From positions 378,144 through 442,143 of the forward strand of contig JALPQD010000836.1 of assembly GCA_023101885.1 (NCBI GenBank): a DNA stretch of 64,000 bases. Reading direction: 5' to 3'. A program made the translations under genes and the position numbers. The notes under the pieces are model-generated. The model had not been told where the DNA came from and did not search any database. It saw only the letters and a list, made by a program, of their open reading frames with translations. The DNA is from Typhlomys cinereus. Lineage: Eukaryota; Chordata; Mammalia; Rodentia; Platacanthomyidae. This document shows, piece after piece, positions 54,077-64,000 of the stretch. Numbering within the stretch: position 1 is the first letter of the stretch; every line of letters starts with the position of its first letter.

Positions 54077-56155
54077 GCCTCCATTTCTTATTGTCTGGTA
54101 CCTTGACCTTTTCCATTATTGCTTGGTCTCTGTAGGTATTCGACATGACAGTCCTCGTACTGGGAATTCCTACTTTGAGAGGGAAGCTGAGTTCTGTGAC
54201 TTGTGACTCCCAACTTGCCCCATACCATGACCTTGGTCAGCTTATGCAAACTTTATCTCATCTTAAATATAATCAGGCTTCTTTTGTCCTATGCTATTTT
54301 TATGACATACCTTCCCATTGCTCTAGTAACAGTGAAAACAGAAGAGGTTTTTATCTGGCATTGAGCACAGGAGTGGCCAACAGAATCTGCAGATGGGCCC
54401 GATCTCAGGCCAAATAGGCAGGTGGCCAAATTTGTTGGAGGCATTGCCTCTCCTTCTCAGCACTCTCCTTCTGAGAACCGAGGCTCCCTGGGGCACTTGC
54501 TCTGGCAATGTCGTTGTCCTAGCTTGCCCTCCTTAGTCACCACTTCACCTGACCTCATGGCATTTCTGTACAGCTCCTGGTTGGGCTTCTGAATTGCTTA
54601 ATGTGGCTTTATACATGAGCAGTGATTGCCAAAGCTATGCCTGGGAGGTGTGTCCCCATAGTCAATGCTGACACACAGAAAGAAGTAGCTAAGACATAGA
54701 TTCTAGAGAAGCAACGTATTGCTACAGAGGGCAAGAGCAGTTGGCGATGAGATGGTCACAGAGTGGGTCTAAGGCTAGGAAGAGTACAATACAGTGTGGT
54801 GCATTATAGAATGGTGGCAGAATGACCTTGTCAACTAGTATTTCCAGATACAGTTGTCACTTTTATGTAGAATTTAGTGCTGGGCTAGAGTTTTGCTTTT
54901 GTGTTCATCATGTGGTTGATCAGAGCTTGTATTTCATTTCTCTACTGTGATGATAGAAACCAATGAAATAGATGAAATCTTGCTGGTATGTGAAAAGAAA
55001 GCTCTTTTTATCTCATAAGGAATATGAATGCCAACAGTGATAGAGCCAATTACAGTCCATCTTCTGCATATGCTTCGCCTCATGGGCTGACTGTTTGACT
55101 CACGAGTGTTGCTCTATCTCTGAGAAATATCCCAGAAAATGAGAAAAGTATGATACTGTTCTAGGTTGTCACCAAACTGCAACCCATCCTAAGACCTGTG
55201 TTATAAGATGCCATGTTTTTCTTTTGTGATATAAATACCCTCAAATATTAGAGATCTATGCCAAGTCTGATATTTCCTTTAATAATTTATACTGACCTAA
55301 TAAACATTCCACTAAATACAAATCCTGAAATCTAGCAGCTGACACTGTGCAGGGTGCAGCACACCCCCCCTCACCTCTCCCCCCCACCCCGTGATTATGC
55401 TGAGACCAGCCTTTGACCCTGTTTTCCCAGTTGTGAGTTGCGTTCCTGCTCCTGCTAGCCCTGCCTTTCTGCTGCTCTCAGCAGCTCTTGGCTTTTGCTA
55501 AAATGCATTTCCTGTAAACCCTTTAGTCAAGCAAATCATCACAAAATGGACCTCAAATTCCCAAAAGGACGTCATAATTGAAGATTGCCCACTTGACTTA
55601 GAATATGAAATATATGAAATAAATAAAAGATTGACCACCTTCGTTTCTTTTTGAAAGGTAATACAATTCACTCCATGTGAAGGAAATGAATGTCTGGATG
55701 TGTTGATTATACAAGGGCTCAACTGTACCATAAAGTATACAAAAAACATAGAAAAATCTAACACAAGCGTTAGTGGGAATTTCTCTAGAATAACGGATTT
55801 GACACCAGGAATGTGTGAGAAAGAGAAGTCTTCTTCTCTGGTAAGTTCACAGCTCAGGTCTTGTAAAAGACTGGAACCCCAAATAGCAGGTTGAGTAGCT
55901 TCTTATTCTGACAGAAAGTGGAAGCAAGTGAGCAGACATTAGAGAAGCAGAAAAAAAATTTTTTTTTTTCAAGTAGGTTTCGGCTTTTAGCTAACTCTAC
56001 AGACCTAGGGAGAAAAGGGGAGTGGTGTTTTTTGGAGGGGTGGTTAGATGACTTCTGCAGAACAGGTTGTGCTGTGTGGTTAAGTCAGTCTTGGTTTCTA
56101 CTGCCAACTAAATCTAGAGGTAGAAGCAGCTGAAGTGGGGGTCCTAAACAGCTGA
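54077..56155. other. Low-copy intergenic DNA
   Basis: No repeat family recognised apart from a C-rich run at 55363-55392. Frames of 61-90 codons occur on both strands without recognisable domains. Confidence 0.35.
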
Positions 56156-56159
56156 GGTG

Positions 56160-56940
56160 GGGGCCTTAAACATAAGGGCTTTGGAATTTGGAATTAGCCC
56201 TGGAATTCTGCCTCACTGTATATCATAAATATGATCCCTCTAAAGTGAATATATTTCCTTTTCACCTGGGATCTGGACCAGGGAGGATCCCCTGCTCCCC
56301 AGGAGGTGATCTGCAGTACCAATCAGGATGGAGCCAAGGGTGGTACAGGAAAAGCAAAACTGAAACAGCAACAAACCATAATTCAGAACATCAGAGTTCC
56401 TACATTAATCACTTGGAACCAGACCAGCCAAATCTCTCCCCATCCTAAAGCTCAGGAAAATTTGTGGAAGAGGGGGCAGTAAGATTGTAAGAGCCTAAAA
56501 TGGGGAGGACCAACGATATACAAGATACTCCACACAAGTTAGGGCCACAGTAGCCATAATTGGACTTTGCATGACCTGTGCAATGACTGACATGTCAGTG
56601 ACCCCCCAAAGTCTAGGATGGATCACAGACACTAGGATCCTTAGAGGCAAGGGATTAGCAGTCATAATAGTTGTTCCCATACTAAAGGGGAGCCCAAGAA
56701 AGGGATCTGGGCAATGCCACCGAATCCCTACACCTCACTAGAGTGCAGGACGCAGAGGAAAGTTTCACATTCACACTAAAGGATGCTCCAGGGGATGGGA
56801 GGAGGAAGAGGGGGGCACTGGGAGAAAGGGAGGGAGGGAGGTGAAAGGAAGGGGAACTAGGGAAAGGTGGAGGGAGGGAGGGGACTGGGGTACCTATTAA
56901 GCTTGTATGATTGGGGAAAAATAAATATAATAAAAAGTGA
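56160..56940 (+). mobile_element. L1 3' UTR, sense
   Basis: Same 3' UTR as 61190-62090: 'aaccataattcagaacatca', 'aatctctccccatcctaaag', 'ggactttgcatgacctgtgc', 'agaggcaagggattagcagt', a GGGA-rich tract and 'cctattaagcttgtatgatt' before an A-rich end. 5'-truncated. Confidence 0.9.
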
Positions 56941-56992
56941 ATATAGTTGAAAATAACCATCTGTTAAGTATGAGAAAGACAATACATATTTT

Positions 56993-57002
56993 TTCTTTTT
57001 AA

Positions 57003-57036
<34 letters not shown>

Positions 57037-58953
57037 TATCTTTTCCCTAGTTGTACAAGTACAATGAGTAATAATTTTTTTAACATTTTTTATTATTATT
57101 TCCGCTCATACAGACTTAGTAGGTACACTGGTTCCCTCCCTCCCTCCTCCTCCCCTCGACACCCCTGCTTCCCCCCCCCCCAATCCCTGGAGAATCCTTA
57201 ATGTGCATGCCAGACTCTCCTCTGGGCCCTCCTCTCCAATGATGTACAAGGATCCAGTGGCATTTCCCTGAACCCTTTCCTGTGTTCCCCTTAAGCATAG
57301 GAACACTACTGTGGCTGTCAATCCCTTGCCTCCAAGGATCTTGGTGCCTTTAGCCGATGCTAGACTTTGTGGGGTCAATAGTGTGCTGGACATTGCACAG
57401 GGCATGCAAAATCCAATTATGATTGCTTCGGCCCTAACTTGTGTGGAGTATCTTGCAAATCATTGCTCCTCCCATCCTTGTGCTCTTACAATCTTACCGC
57501 CCCCTCTTCTGCAAATTTCCCTGAGCTTCAAGATGGGGAGAGATTAGGCTGGCCTAGTTCTAGGTGGTTGATATAGAGTCTTTGAAGTTCTGGATTGTGG
57601 TTTGTTAATTTTCTTTTGCAGTTTTGCTACTCCTGCAATGCCCTTCACTCCATCCTGATGGGCATTGTATGTCACCCCTGGCCAGAGATAAAAAGTTGTT
57701 AAACTGGAGTCTTGTTATAAGAGCACATTCAAAGGTAGATGTAATAAAAGTAGGAAACCACAGTGAGGGAGGGGTCAATCACCCATTTGCAAAATGGTTA
57801 CTTTTTATCTGCCAGACTATATGCCCTCCCCTTCTGGTGAGATCATACCCCCTCAGTTGTAAATGATCAGGAACGAAAGTCTGTGAACTTAACCAGGTGT
57901 CTCATTACTTACTTGAAGTCCTTGATGGAGGCCTATTTTCTCTGTTGTAACATGGTCCCCTCTCTCCTTGTTTCTGGTGTGGCCCTCCTTCCTCCTTCCT
58001 TTGTTCCCCTCCTTCCTCCTCCCTCCCTATCCCTTACCTTTTCTCCATCCTTCCCTCCTTTTCACTCCTCCCTTCATCAATCCGTCCCACTCCCACTCCT
58101 GACCATTTGCTTCTATGATTCCAGGGTTCCCTCTGGGTCACCTGCTCTGGTGGGTGTTCAGACCTCTTTAGCAGACCAAGTGGCTCTTCCTCCGACACAC
58201 CCACTGATAGGGGCACTCACTCCCTTTCACATGTCAGGTCTTAGCTCCTAAGGCTCCTGCTGCTTGAAAGTATTCCTTCTGAGATCTGCATTAGTCTATG
58301 TGGGCATATTGGGTTTGTCAGACATTGTGCAGGTCTGGTAAGGACAAGTCTCACTGCAGTGAGTTCCTGGATGCAGCAGCTCTGCCTTCAGTGGGATGTC
58401 ATGTCCAGTGGTGGACCTTCCCATCTTTGGGGTCTTAACAGTCTAACTGTCCCCTCTTCTGCAAAGTTCCCTGAGTCTTAGGATGGAGAGGGATCTGGCT
58501 GGCCTGATTCCAGATGAATACTGCAGGATCAGCAGTACTCTGCATTCCCAGTGGCTGTTGTTTTCTATCTCACTGTTTTACCATTGCATTAGTTTGCATT
58601 TTGTCTGAGTTTTGAGATCCTCTCCTATCAAAAGATAAAAAACTATTTTTTTTTTTAAAGAAAGCCTTTTACAAGAAAAGGCTTAAAGGTTAAAGGAGAG
58701 GGAAGATGAGGATTAGGCATCAGCAGAGAGTGGAGTTGGCTTCCAGGTAGACAACCCCCTGCTTACTAACCCCTAACCCCCACCCTTGCATAAGAGGGAA
58801 CACATGCGCAGCACGGTAAAACCACAACAGTGCACAGGGAAGAAACTGACGATCGATAGCATCAGATGTCTTAATATTTGAGGACTTTTCTTAACAATGT
58901 CCTTATTTATTTAACTATGTTCCTTTGTCTCCACTCTCTTGGGGTCTTCTTTC
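56993..58953 (-). mobile_element. L1, antisense, with 5' inversion and a nested L1
   Basis: Flanked by a perfect 16-bp duplication AGACAATACATATTTT (56977-56992 and 58954-58969). From the left: (TTAT)n tail, 'ttgtacaagtacaatgagta', then after the nested L1 the rest of the antisense 3' UTR ('ttctatgattccagggttcc', 'cccactgataggggcactca') to about 58645. From there to the right edge the sequence flips: 58650-58890 is the reverse complement of sequence at 34185-34410. Antisense body plus inverted 5' end is the twin-priming pattern. Confidence 0.9.
57076..57985 (-). mobile_element. Nested L1 3' end, antisense
   Basis: 'tttattattatttccgctca', C-rich tract, 'gatccagtggcatttccctg', 'gggcatgcaaaatccaatta', 'ttccctgagcttcaagatgg' and 'aacatggtcccctctctcct'. 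It is the near-complete reverse complement of 61190-62090. It splits the older antisense L1. Right edge uncertain by about 10 bases. Confidence 0.9.
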
Positions 58954-59039
58954 AGACAATACATATTTTAACATAAAAATAGAACTAAGGTTTTTTATTG
59001 GAAATAGTTCTTAAGAAACCACCACTTGAATAGTTTTGG

Positions 59040-59140
59040 GTTTTTTTTTTTTTTTTTTTTTCCATTGCTGGAGATTCAACCCAGGGCTTCACATATGCCT
59101 GGTAAACATTCTACCTGAGCCATAGCCCCAACTCTCAAGT
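59040..59140 (-). mobile_element. ID-like SINE with long T-run
   Basis: A run of about 21 T, then 'ccattgctggagattcaacc', 'cagggcttcacatatgcctg' and 'gagccatagccccaac' is a reversed ID. Confidence 0.85.
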
Positions 59141-59282
59141 CATGATTGGCAAGCTGTGAATTGTGAAAATATAAAAGTTTTTACTCATTTTGTTGTACTG
59201 TTTTCATTTTGAAAAGCACTTACTTTCATGAGCACATTATCCTTGTTGACATAAAATGAGGATTGATACTTTTGTAAATACA

Positions 59283-59395
59283 TTTTTTCGAGACAGGGTG
59301 TCATGTAGTCTAGGTTGGCTTTGACTTTCTGTTCCTCCTGACTCCACTTTCTGCATATAGGGATGTCACATATGCAACATTGTGCCTGGCTAAAA
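59283..59395 (-). mobile_element. B1 SINE
   Basis: 'cgagacagggtgtcatgtag', 'ctaggttggctttgactttc' and 'atgcaacattgtgcctggct' are reversed B1 landmarks. Confidence 0.85.
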
Positions 59396-59399
59396 TAAT

Positions 59400-60534
59400 A
59401 ATTTAAAAAATCATTAAAACATGCATTTCATAAGCTTTTTTTGCAATTTTAGGCTTCAAAGAATTTTGAGGGGAATAATTTCATGATCTGCACTTTTCAA
59501 AAGTTGAATAAAACAGAAGCTTGATGCTTTCTTTTGGCAGATCAGATTCTGTGGGAAGCCGACTTTGAGATGACGTTTCAATACAGGAGCTTTTAAGGAA
59601 ATCACTTGATATTAGTGTCTACGGAGGAGTAGAGAAGGTAGGAGGCAGAGGGAGAAGGCTGACTCAAAAGCAAAATCCTCACACACCCCATAGAGAACTC
59701 TGGAGTGACATGGCTTGTCAGGACTTTATTGGAGAGGAGGTAGATTGCAACATGAAAATATAGGCACTTAATTAAATTGAATTTTACATTCAGATTTTGA
59801 ATGGGGCATACCTATATTAAAAAATGATTCATCATTTGTCAGAAATTTAAAGTTTAACTGGGTTTCCTGCATTTTTAGTTGTAAATCTGTTGCTCCTACC
59901 CCAAGTGGCCAAGATTTTCTATCCTCACTTCTGTAGTTATAGATTGTGTGTCCCCTGAGGCTGGTATGATCCCGTACATCATTTGAAAGATTCTCCATTC
60001 AAAAGCACCGCTTACAGAGACCAAGATTGAATCTGTTGACAGCATGCCTAGCAGTTCAAGTAACAAGCCATTTTTATTTTTAGTGAGTTTCCCTGAAGCA
60101 CCCAGAGATACTGAAAAAAATCACCAAATTGACCTTAATGTTACAGGGAAACAGGAATACCTTAGTGTTACAGAGAATCTGTGAGATTCGAACCCATAAA
60201 CAAACACATAAGAACAGCCATTGTCCAGTCTTCCACGTTCTCTTCAGAGTCTATGTTTGTGTGTCATTCAGGACTAACAGGGTCCCACATTGAGGTTTGT
60301 CCAAGGCATTCTTAGTTTATGCCTCTTATTCTGAGTTAAAGACTTGTAACATCTGTTTTACTCTCAGTGTTGTGGTTTAGTAATAGCGATCTGGGTTTGT
60401 TAGTAGAGACCTTGAAATGCTTACTGTAAGCAGGCACCAGTCATAGTTTCTGTAGATTAGGAAACAAAGCTTATGATAGATAGGGCCTTATAAACCTACA
60501 TAGACACATCACTTAGTCTCTTTACATAGTGAGG
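59400..60534. other. Unassigned intergenic DNA
   Basis: No repeat family or exon recognised. Confidence 0.4.
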
Positions 60535-60632
60535 AAGAAAGAAAGGGAGGAAGGAAGGGAGGAAGAAAGAAAGGGAGGAAGGAAGGAAGGAAGAAAAAGA
60601 AGAAAAAGAAAGAAAAAGAGAAAGAAGAAAGA
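60535..60632. repeat. (AAGG/AAAG)n purine tract
   Basis: About 100 bases of A and G in tetranucleotide-like units. Confidence 0.95.
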
Positions 60633-60654
60633 TTAACTTCTTTCCATTTTTTCA

Positions 60655-60661
60655 ACATTTT

Positions 60662-60705
<44 letters not shown>

Positions 60706-60798
60706 GAACACACATACACAACCATGTGAACTTCCAAGGAGGGAACTTTGGGTTTGTGAGCGAGTGCCTTACCCACTGAGCTGTCTCACCATGCCAGG
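60655..60798 (-). mobile_element. B2-superfamily SINE with (GA)n
   Basis: 'acattttattgagagagaga', (GA)n, 'accatgtgaacttccaagga' and the reversed head 'cttacccactgagctgtctc'. Confidence 0.7.
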
Positions 60799-61189
60799 AT
60801 GGACTTTTCTTGCCCACATTGAGTCAGTCAAGTGTAACTGGAAGATGAAACCCTGTGCATAGCCCAGCCTGGAGTTGCTGTCTGACTTTAAAGGAATGGG
60901 CCATGCATGACTGGATTTTAGGAGAAGCAAGACCATGAAATAGAGACATCCTCTTGGGGTTCTATTTCCTAAAGTGTTTTCAAAGGTGAAGGGATATCTA
61001 GCCAGGGAAGACATTGTATCTCAAGAGGGTACAAACTAATACAGCACAATGTATGAACCTATTTTGCTATTTGCCCAAAATTGCTTTCTCAAAATTCACA
61101 TGCTACTTCACCATTAAGAAGTAAGCCCACATTGAGACACTCAAAAGTAAACCTATGTAACACAGTAATTGCAAGGATTATGAACAAGA
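60799..61189. other. Unassigned intergenic DNA
   Basis: No repeat family recognised; the 5' edge of the next L1 may lie further left than drawn. Confidence 0.35.
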
Positions 61190-62090
61190 GAGATGGGGTA
61201 GGAGGGTCACACCAGAAACAAGGAGAGAGGGGACCATGTTACAGCAGAGAAAATAGGCCTCCATCAAGGTCTGCAAGGTCTGGTTAAGTTCACAGACGTT
61301 CTTTCCTGATCTCACCAGAAGGGGAGGGCATATAGTCTGGCAGATAAAAAGTAATCATTTTGCAAATGGGTGATGGACCCCTCCCTCACTGAGGTTTCCT
61401 ACTCTTATTACATCTATCCTTGAATGTGCTATTATAACAAGACTCCAGTTTAACAGCTTTTTGTCTTTGGCCAGGGGGTGACATACAGTGCCCAGCAGAA
61501 TGGAGTGAAGGGCATTGCAGGAGCACCAAAACTGCAAAAGAAAATCAACAAACCACAATCCAGAACTTCAGAGACTATATCAATCACATAGAACTAGGCC
61601 AGCCTAATCTCTCCCCATCCTGGAGCTCAGGGACATTTGCGGAAGAGGGGGCGGTAAGATTGTAAGAGCAAAAGGATGGGAGGAGCAACGATTTGCAAGA
61701 TTCTCAACAATAGTTGGGGCCAAAGCAATCATAATGGGACTTTGCATGCCCTGCGCAATGTCCAGCGCACTGTTGCCCTCATAAAGTCTAGCATCTGTTA
61801 AGGGCACCGAGACCCCTGGAGGCAAGGGATTGACAGCCATAGTAGTGATCTTATGCTTAAGGGGAACAAGAGAAAGGGCTTATGGAAATGCCACTGGGTC
61901 CTTATATGCCATCGGAGAGGAGGACCCAGTGGAGAGTTAGGCGTACACAATAAAGGACTCTCTGGGAATTGGGGGGGAGGCACTGGGGGATGGGAAGGGA
62001 GAGGAGGGGGTTCGGGGGGAGGAGGGGGGAGGGAGGGAACTGGTAAAAAATTTTAAAATGTATAATTAAATTTTTAATAAAAAAAGAATT
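61190..62090 (+). mobile_element. L1 3' UTR, sense, well preserved
   Basis: About 900 bp ending in a strong G-rich tract (61966-62038), then 'ttttaataaaaaaag'. It pairs as an inverted repeat with 57076-57985 and shares its 3' two thirds with 56160-56940. No ORF2 coding part remains. Confidence 0.9.
61966..62040 (+). other. G-rich tract of the L1 3' UTR (quadruplex-capable)
   Basis: At least eight runs of four or more G within about 75 bases. G-rich polypurine tracts with quadruplex potential are a known feature of mammalian L1 3' UTRs. Confidence 0.85.
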
Positions 62091-62094
62091 TTGA

Positions 62095-62335
62095 CATATA
62101 TTAAATATATTTATGTTTATTTAAAAAAAAAGAAGTATCAGGTTTGATTGGTATGTTCACTTTGTCTACATTGTCATGATTCTGAAGCCTTTGAAAATAT
62201 CACCCTCCATTTTCATCCTCTCAGGCGAGATGGCTTGTTGAGTGTTGTTAATTTTCATCAGTACTTTATGTCTCTTATCATGAAATGGGTATCGATATAT
62301 TTTTAAAATATATTGATAGATTTCTTTGTTTGGTG
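62095..62335. other. Unassigned AT-rich DNA
   Basis: No repeat family recognised. Confidence 0.4.
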
Positions 62336-62432
62336 ATTTTTTTTTTCCAGATAGAATCTCATGTAGTCCAAGCTGGGGCGTCTTAGCTACTTGCAAGGTA
62401 GCTAAACTACCTGAACTTCTGATCCTTCTGAT
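62336..62432 (-). mobile_element. B1-like fragment, diverged
   Basis: A T-run then 'agatagaatctcatgtagtc', 'caagctggggcgtc' resembles the reversed left part of B1. Confidence 0.5.
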
Positions 62433-62561
62433 GGCGTGGTTCTTGTCCCTTTTGGTTATTGTCATGTGGCAGCAGGGTGGCCATATAAAATGCTTTCTCT
62501 TGATTGCAATCAGTTGCTTTTTAGGGGTTGCACATTAGAGCTTGGGATAATTTTTCTTTTT

Positions 62562-62598
62562 TTAAAACTTTATTTATTCATTCATTCATTTACTTATT

Positions 62599-62674
<76 letters not shown>

Positions 62675-62903
62675 CACTGTATGGACCTGTGGAGGACCAA
62701 GAGTGACTTCCCGGATTATCCTGGATTGCTTCTACCTTCATTTGCTGTGCTCTGGGATTTCCCAGACTCCGCCCACCAGGGCGGGAAGTGCTGGCTGTCC
62801 TTTCAGTGTTTCTGCCTTGTATTTTTATGTGGGATCTGGGACCCAAAATCAGGACCTTCTGCTTGCAAGGCACAGTCTTAATCCCTGAGCCATCTCCCCA
62901 GGC
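62562..62903 (-). mobile_element. DIP-like SINE, type 1
   Basis: ATTC/ATTT tail, (TG)n(GA)n (62599-62674), 'tggaggaccaagagtgactt', 'tgggatttcccagactccgc' and reversed head 'cctgagccatctccccaggc'. GATAAT on both sides (about 62546 and 62904) with partly similar T-rich flanks suggests an eroded target duplication. Confidence 0.9.
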
Positions 62904-62934
62904 CGATAATCTCTTTTCTATTTAGTTCCCAACA

Positions 62935-63300
62935 TTATTTTGTTGGAAATTTTAGATTGAAGGGACTCCTTAATGAACCCCTTTCAATGTCTGGCTCCAG
63001 TAAAGACTACAGGCTGCATGCACGCAAAAGATTTATTGCAGGAGCAGAGAGGCTGTCCCAATACAAGTGGATGGAACAGCAGGGGTTGTTGTTTTCTCTC
63101 AGCTTATATACAGTAAAACCAGGGAGGCATTAGGGCATGAGCTAGGGAACAGACACTCTGGGTTTTTAACCTGTAAGAGAAGAGGTCTAATTATCTGAAG
63201 AATATATGGGGAGCGGGAGCCTGCCAACTCGAACACATACACCCTGGGCGCCATCTCGGGTGGAGAGAAGAACACGTAGGTGCCTCCAGGTACCTTTTTA
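62935..63300 (-). mobile_element. Possible old LTR, antisense
   Basis: 'cgcaaaagatttattgcagg' could be a reversed polyadenylation region and 'cagcttatatacag' a reversed TATA region about 100 bases on. Family and ends not recognised. Confidence 0.3.
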
Positions 63301-63436
63301 TGAAATGGGGCCGTTTTGTCCAGGAGGAAAGGGCCATTACATGATGTAGTAGCCCAACATAGATGAAGTTGCTTCATTCCAGGATTTGTCAATATAAACT
63401 TTACAGTCTGTTTTCCATACTGGAGCTGAACAAAAG

Positions 63437-63438
<2 letters not shown>

Positions 63439-63479
<41 letters not shown>
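63439..63479. repeat. (TG)n microsatellite
   Basis: About 40 bp of pure TG without an adjoining SINE body. Confidence 0.95.
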
Positions 63480-63480
<1 letters not shown>

Positions 63481-63597
63481 TATGAAGTTGTGCATTGATA
63501 TTTCAAGATGAGATTGTGGATGTTTAGATATATAAACAGTAAATAGTCGAGATTACAGTTTCCAAGATTGATGTTTGACATTGAGACTCTTTTTTAT

Positions 63598-63830
63598 GGG
63601 ATGGGGAGATAGCTCAGGTGTTAATAACTTTGCTTCATGAGCAAAAAGACCTGAGATGGTAACCCCAGATCCCATGTAATTCTGTCCCTGGAAGGCAGAA
63701 CCTGGGAAATTCCAGAGCAAAGCAATAAGGAAGTAGAGCATCCAGGATAATTCTTGATGTCACCCTTGGCTTCCACGGATACATACACATTCAAGCATTT
63801 TGATACATACACACACACACACACACTACC
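63598..63830 (+). mobile_element. DIP-like SINE, type 1
   Basis: Head 'ggatggggagatagctcagg', 'tgagcaaaaagacctgagat', 'aattccagagcaaagcaata', 'gtcacccttggcttccacgg' and an AC-rich tail followed by ACC and AAC triplets. Confidence 0.85.
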
Positions 63831-64000
63831 ACCACCACCACCAACAACAACACAAAAAAAACCTCTCTCTCTCTTTTTTTTTTATCAGTTCCTGGCCATG
63901 TCATACAACCTCCAAAAATCTGTTTACAGTTAATCCCAACTCACCTAAACATTTGCTACATGGAAAAACTTAGGCATTTTCTGCAAGACACTGCATATCA

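Noticed and set aside
58760..58792. Telomere-like CCCTAA units ('actaacccctaaccccc')
   Set aside because: Only two imperfect units, and the segment matches the L1 sequence near 34290 in reverse, so it is L1-derived.
62436..62888. 150-codon + strand frame
   Set aside because: Crosses the TG/GA tail and body of a reversed DIP-like SINE.
63099..63581. 160-codon minus-strand frame
   Set aside because: Contains the (TG)n tract translated as Thr-His and overlaps a possible LTR; no recognisable protein.

Overview
This window is nuclear DNA from a rodent and is a repeat-dense, gene-poor stretch. Nothing bacterial, phage, plasmid or CRISPR-like is present. I recognise no protein-coding exon, tRNA gene or rRNA gene. 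The longest open frames are under 170 codons, and most lie on TG/GA microsatellites, SINE bodies or pyrimidine tracts. The rodent call rests on repeat types: B1 (7SL-derived), ID-like and ID+B1 (B4-like) SINEs, B3-type members of the B2 superfamily, MT/ORR1/MST-like MaLR LTRs, and many L1 3' ends. The commonest young SINE has a tRNA-like head, a body of about 200 bp and an (AC)n plus AAATA-rich tail. It fits what is known of DIP elements, the B2-superfamily SINE of jerboas and relatives (Dipodoidea). My best guess is therefore a dipodoid rodent, as an inference without database support.

Layout. 1-12 kb: mostly unassigned low-copy DNA with scattered SINEs, an AT-rich hairpin (5.6 kb), RFX-like X-boxes (7.2 and 7.7 kb), an L1 3' end (8.3-8.7 kb), MIR and L2 relics (9.2-9.9 kb), a spaced 200-bp direct duplication (10.1-10.9 kb) and a SINE cluster (10.9-12.4 kb). 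12.4-18.3 kb: an ancient antisense L1 broken by a sense L1 3' end, a young L1 tail, MaLR LTRs and at least five SINEs. 18.3-31 kb: low-copy DNA with LTRs, nested B3/DIP-like SINEs, microsatellites, a clear MIR and a CG-alternating tract. 31-41 kb: MaLR LTRs, an L2 relic, a twin-primed L1 at 33.7-34.6 kb, an L1 tail inserted in a B1, and an L1 3' UTR split by an unidentified 466-bp retro-insert. 42-56 kb: SINEs, a candidate conserved noncoding block near 44.4 kb, an MIR, a tail-only retro-insertion at 49.3 kb and a SINE-in-SINE at 50.4-51.1 kb with a perfect 17-bp target duplication. 56-62 kb: an L1 graveyard with copies of one 3' UTR in both orientations, one of them inside a 2-kb L1 with a perfect 16-bp target duplication. 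62-64 kb: SINEs and a possible LTR.

There is no gene system here. What can be read is retrotransposition mechanics: target duplications, 5' inversions, tail-only insertions and nesting order. The most interesting unknowns are the orphan retro-insert at 40291-40756, the tandem-like duplication at 10.1/10.7 kb, the X-box pair, the ATGGCGGC-containing segment at 18.5 kb and the candidate noncoding elements. All coordinates of old repeats are approximate, because they were set by eye against remembered family consensus and against other copies in this window.
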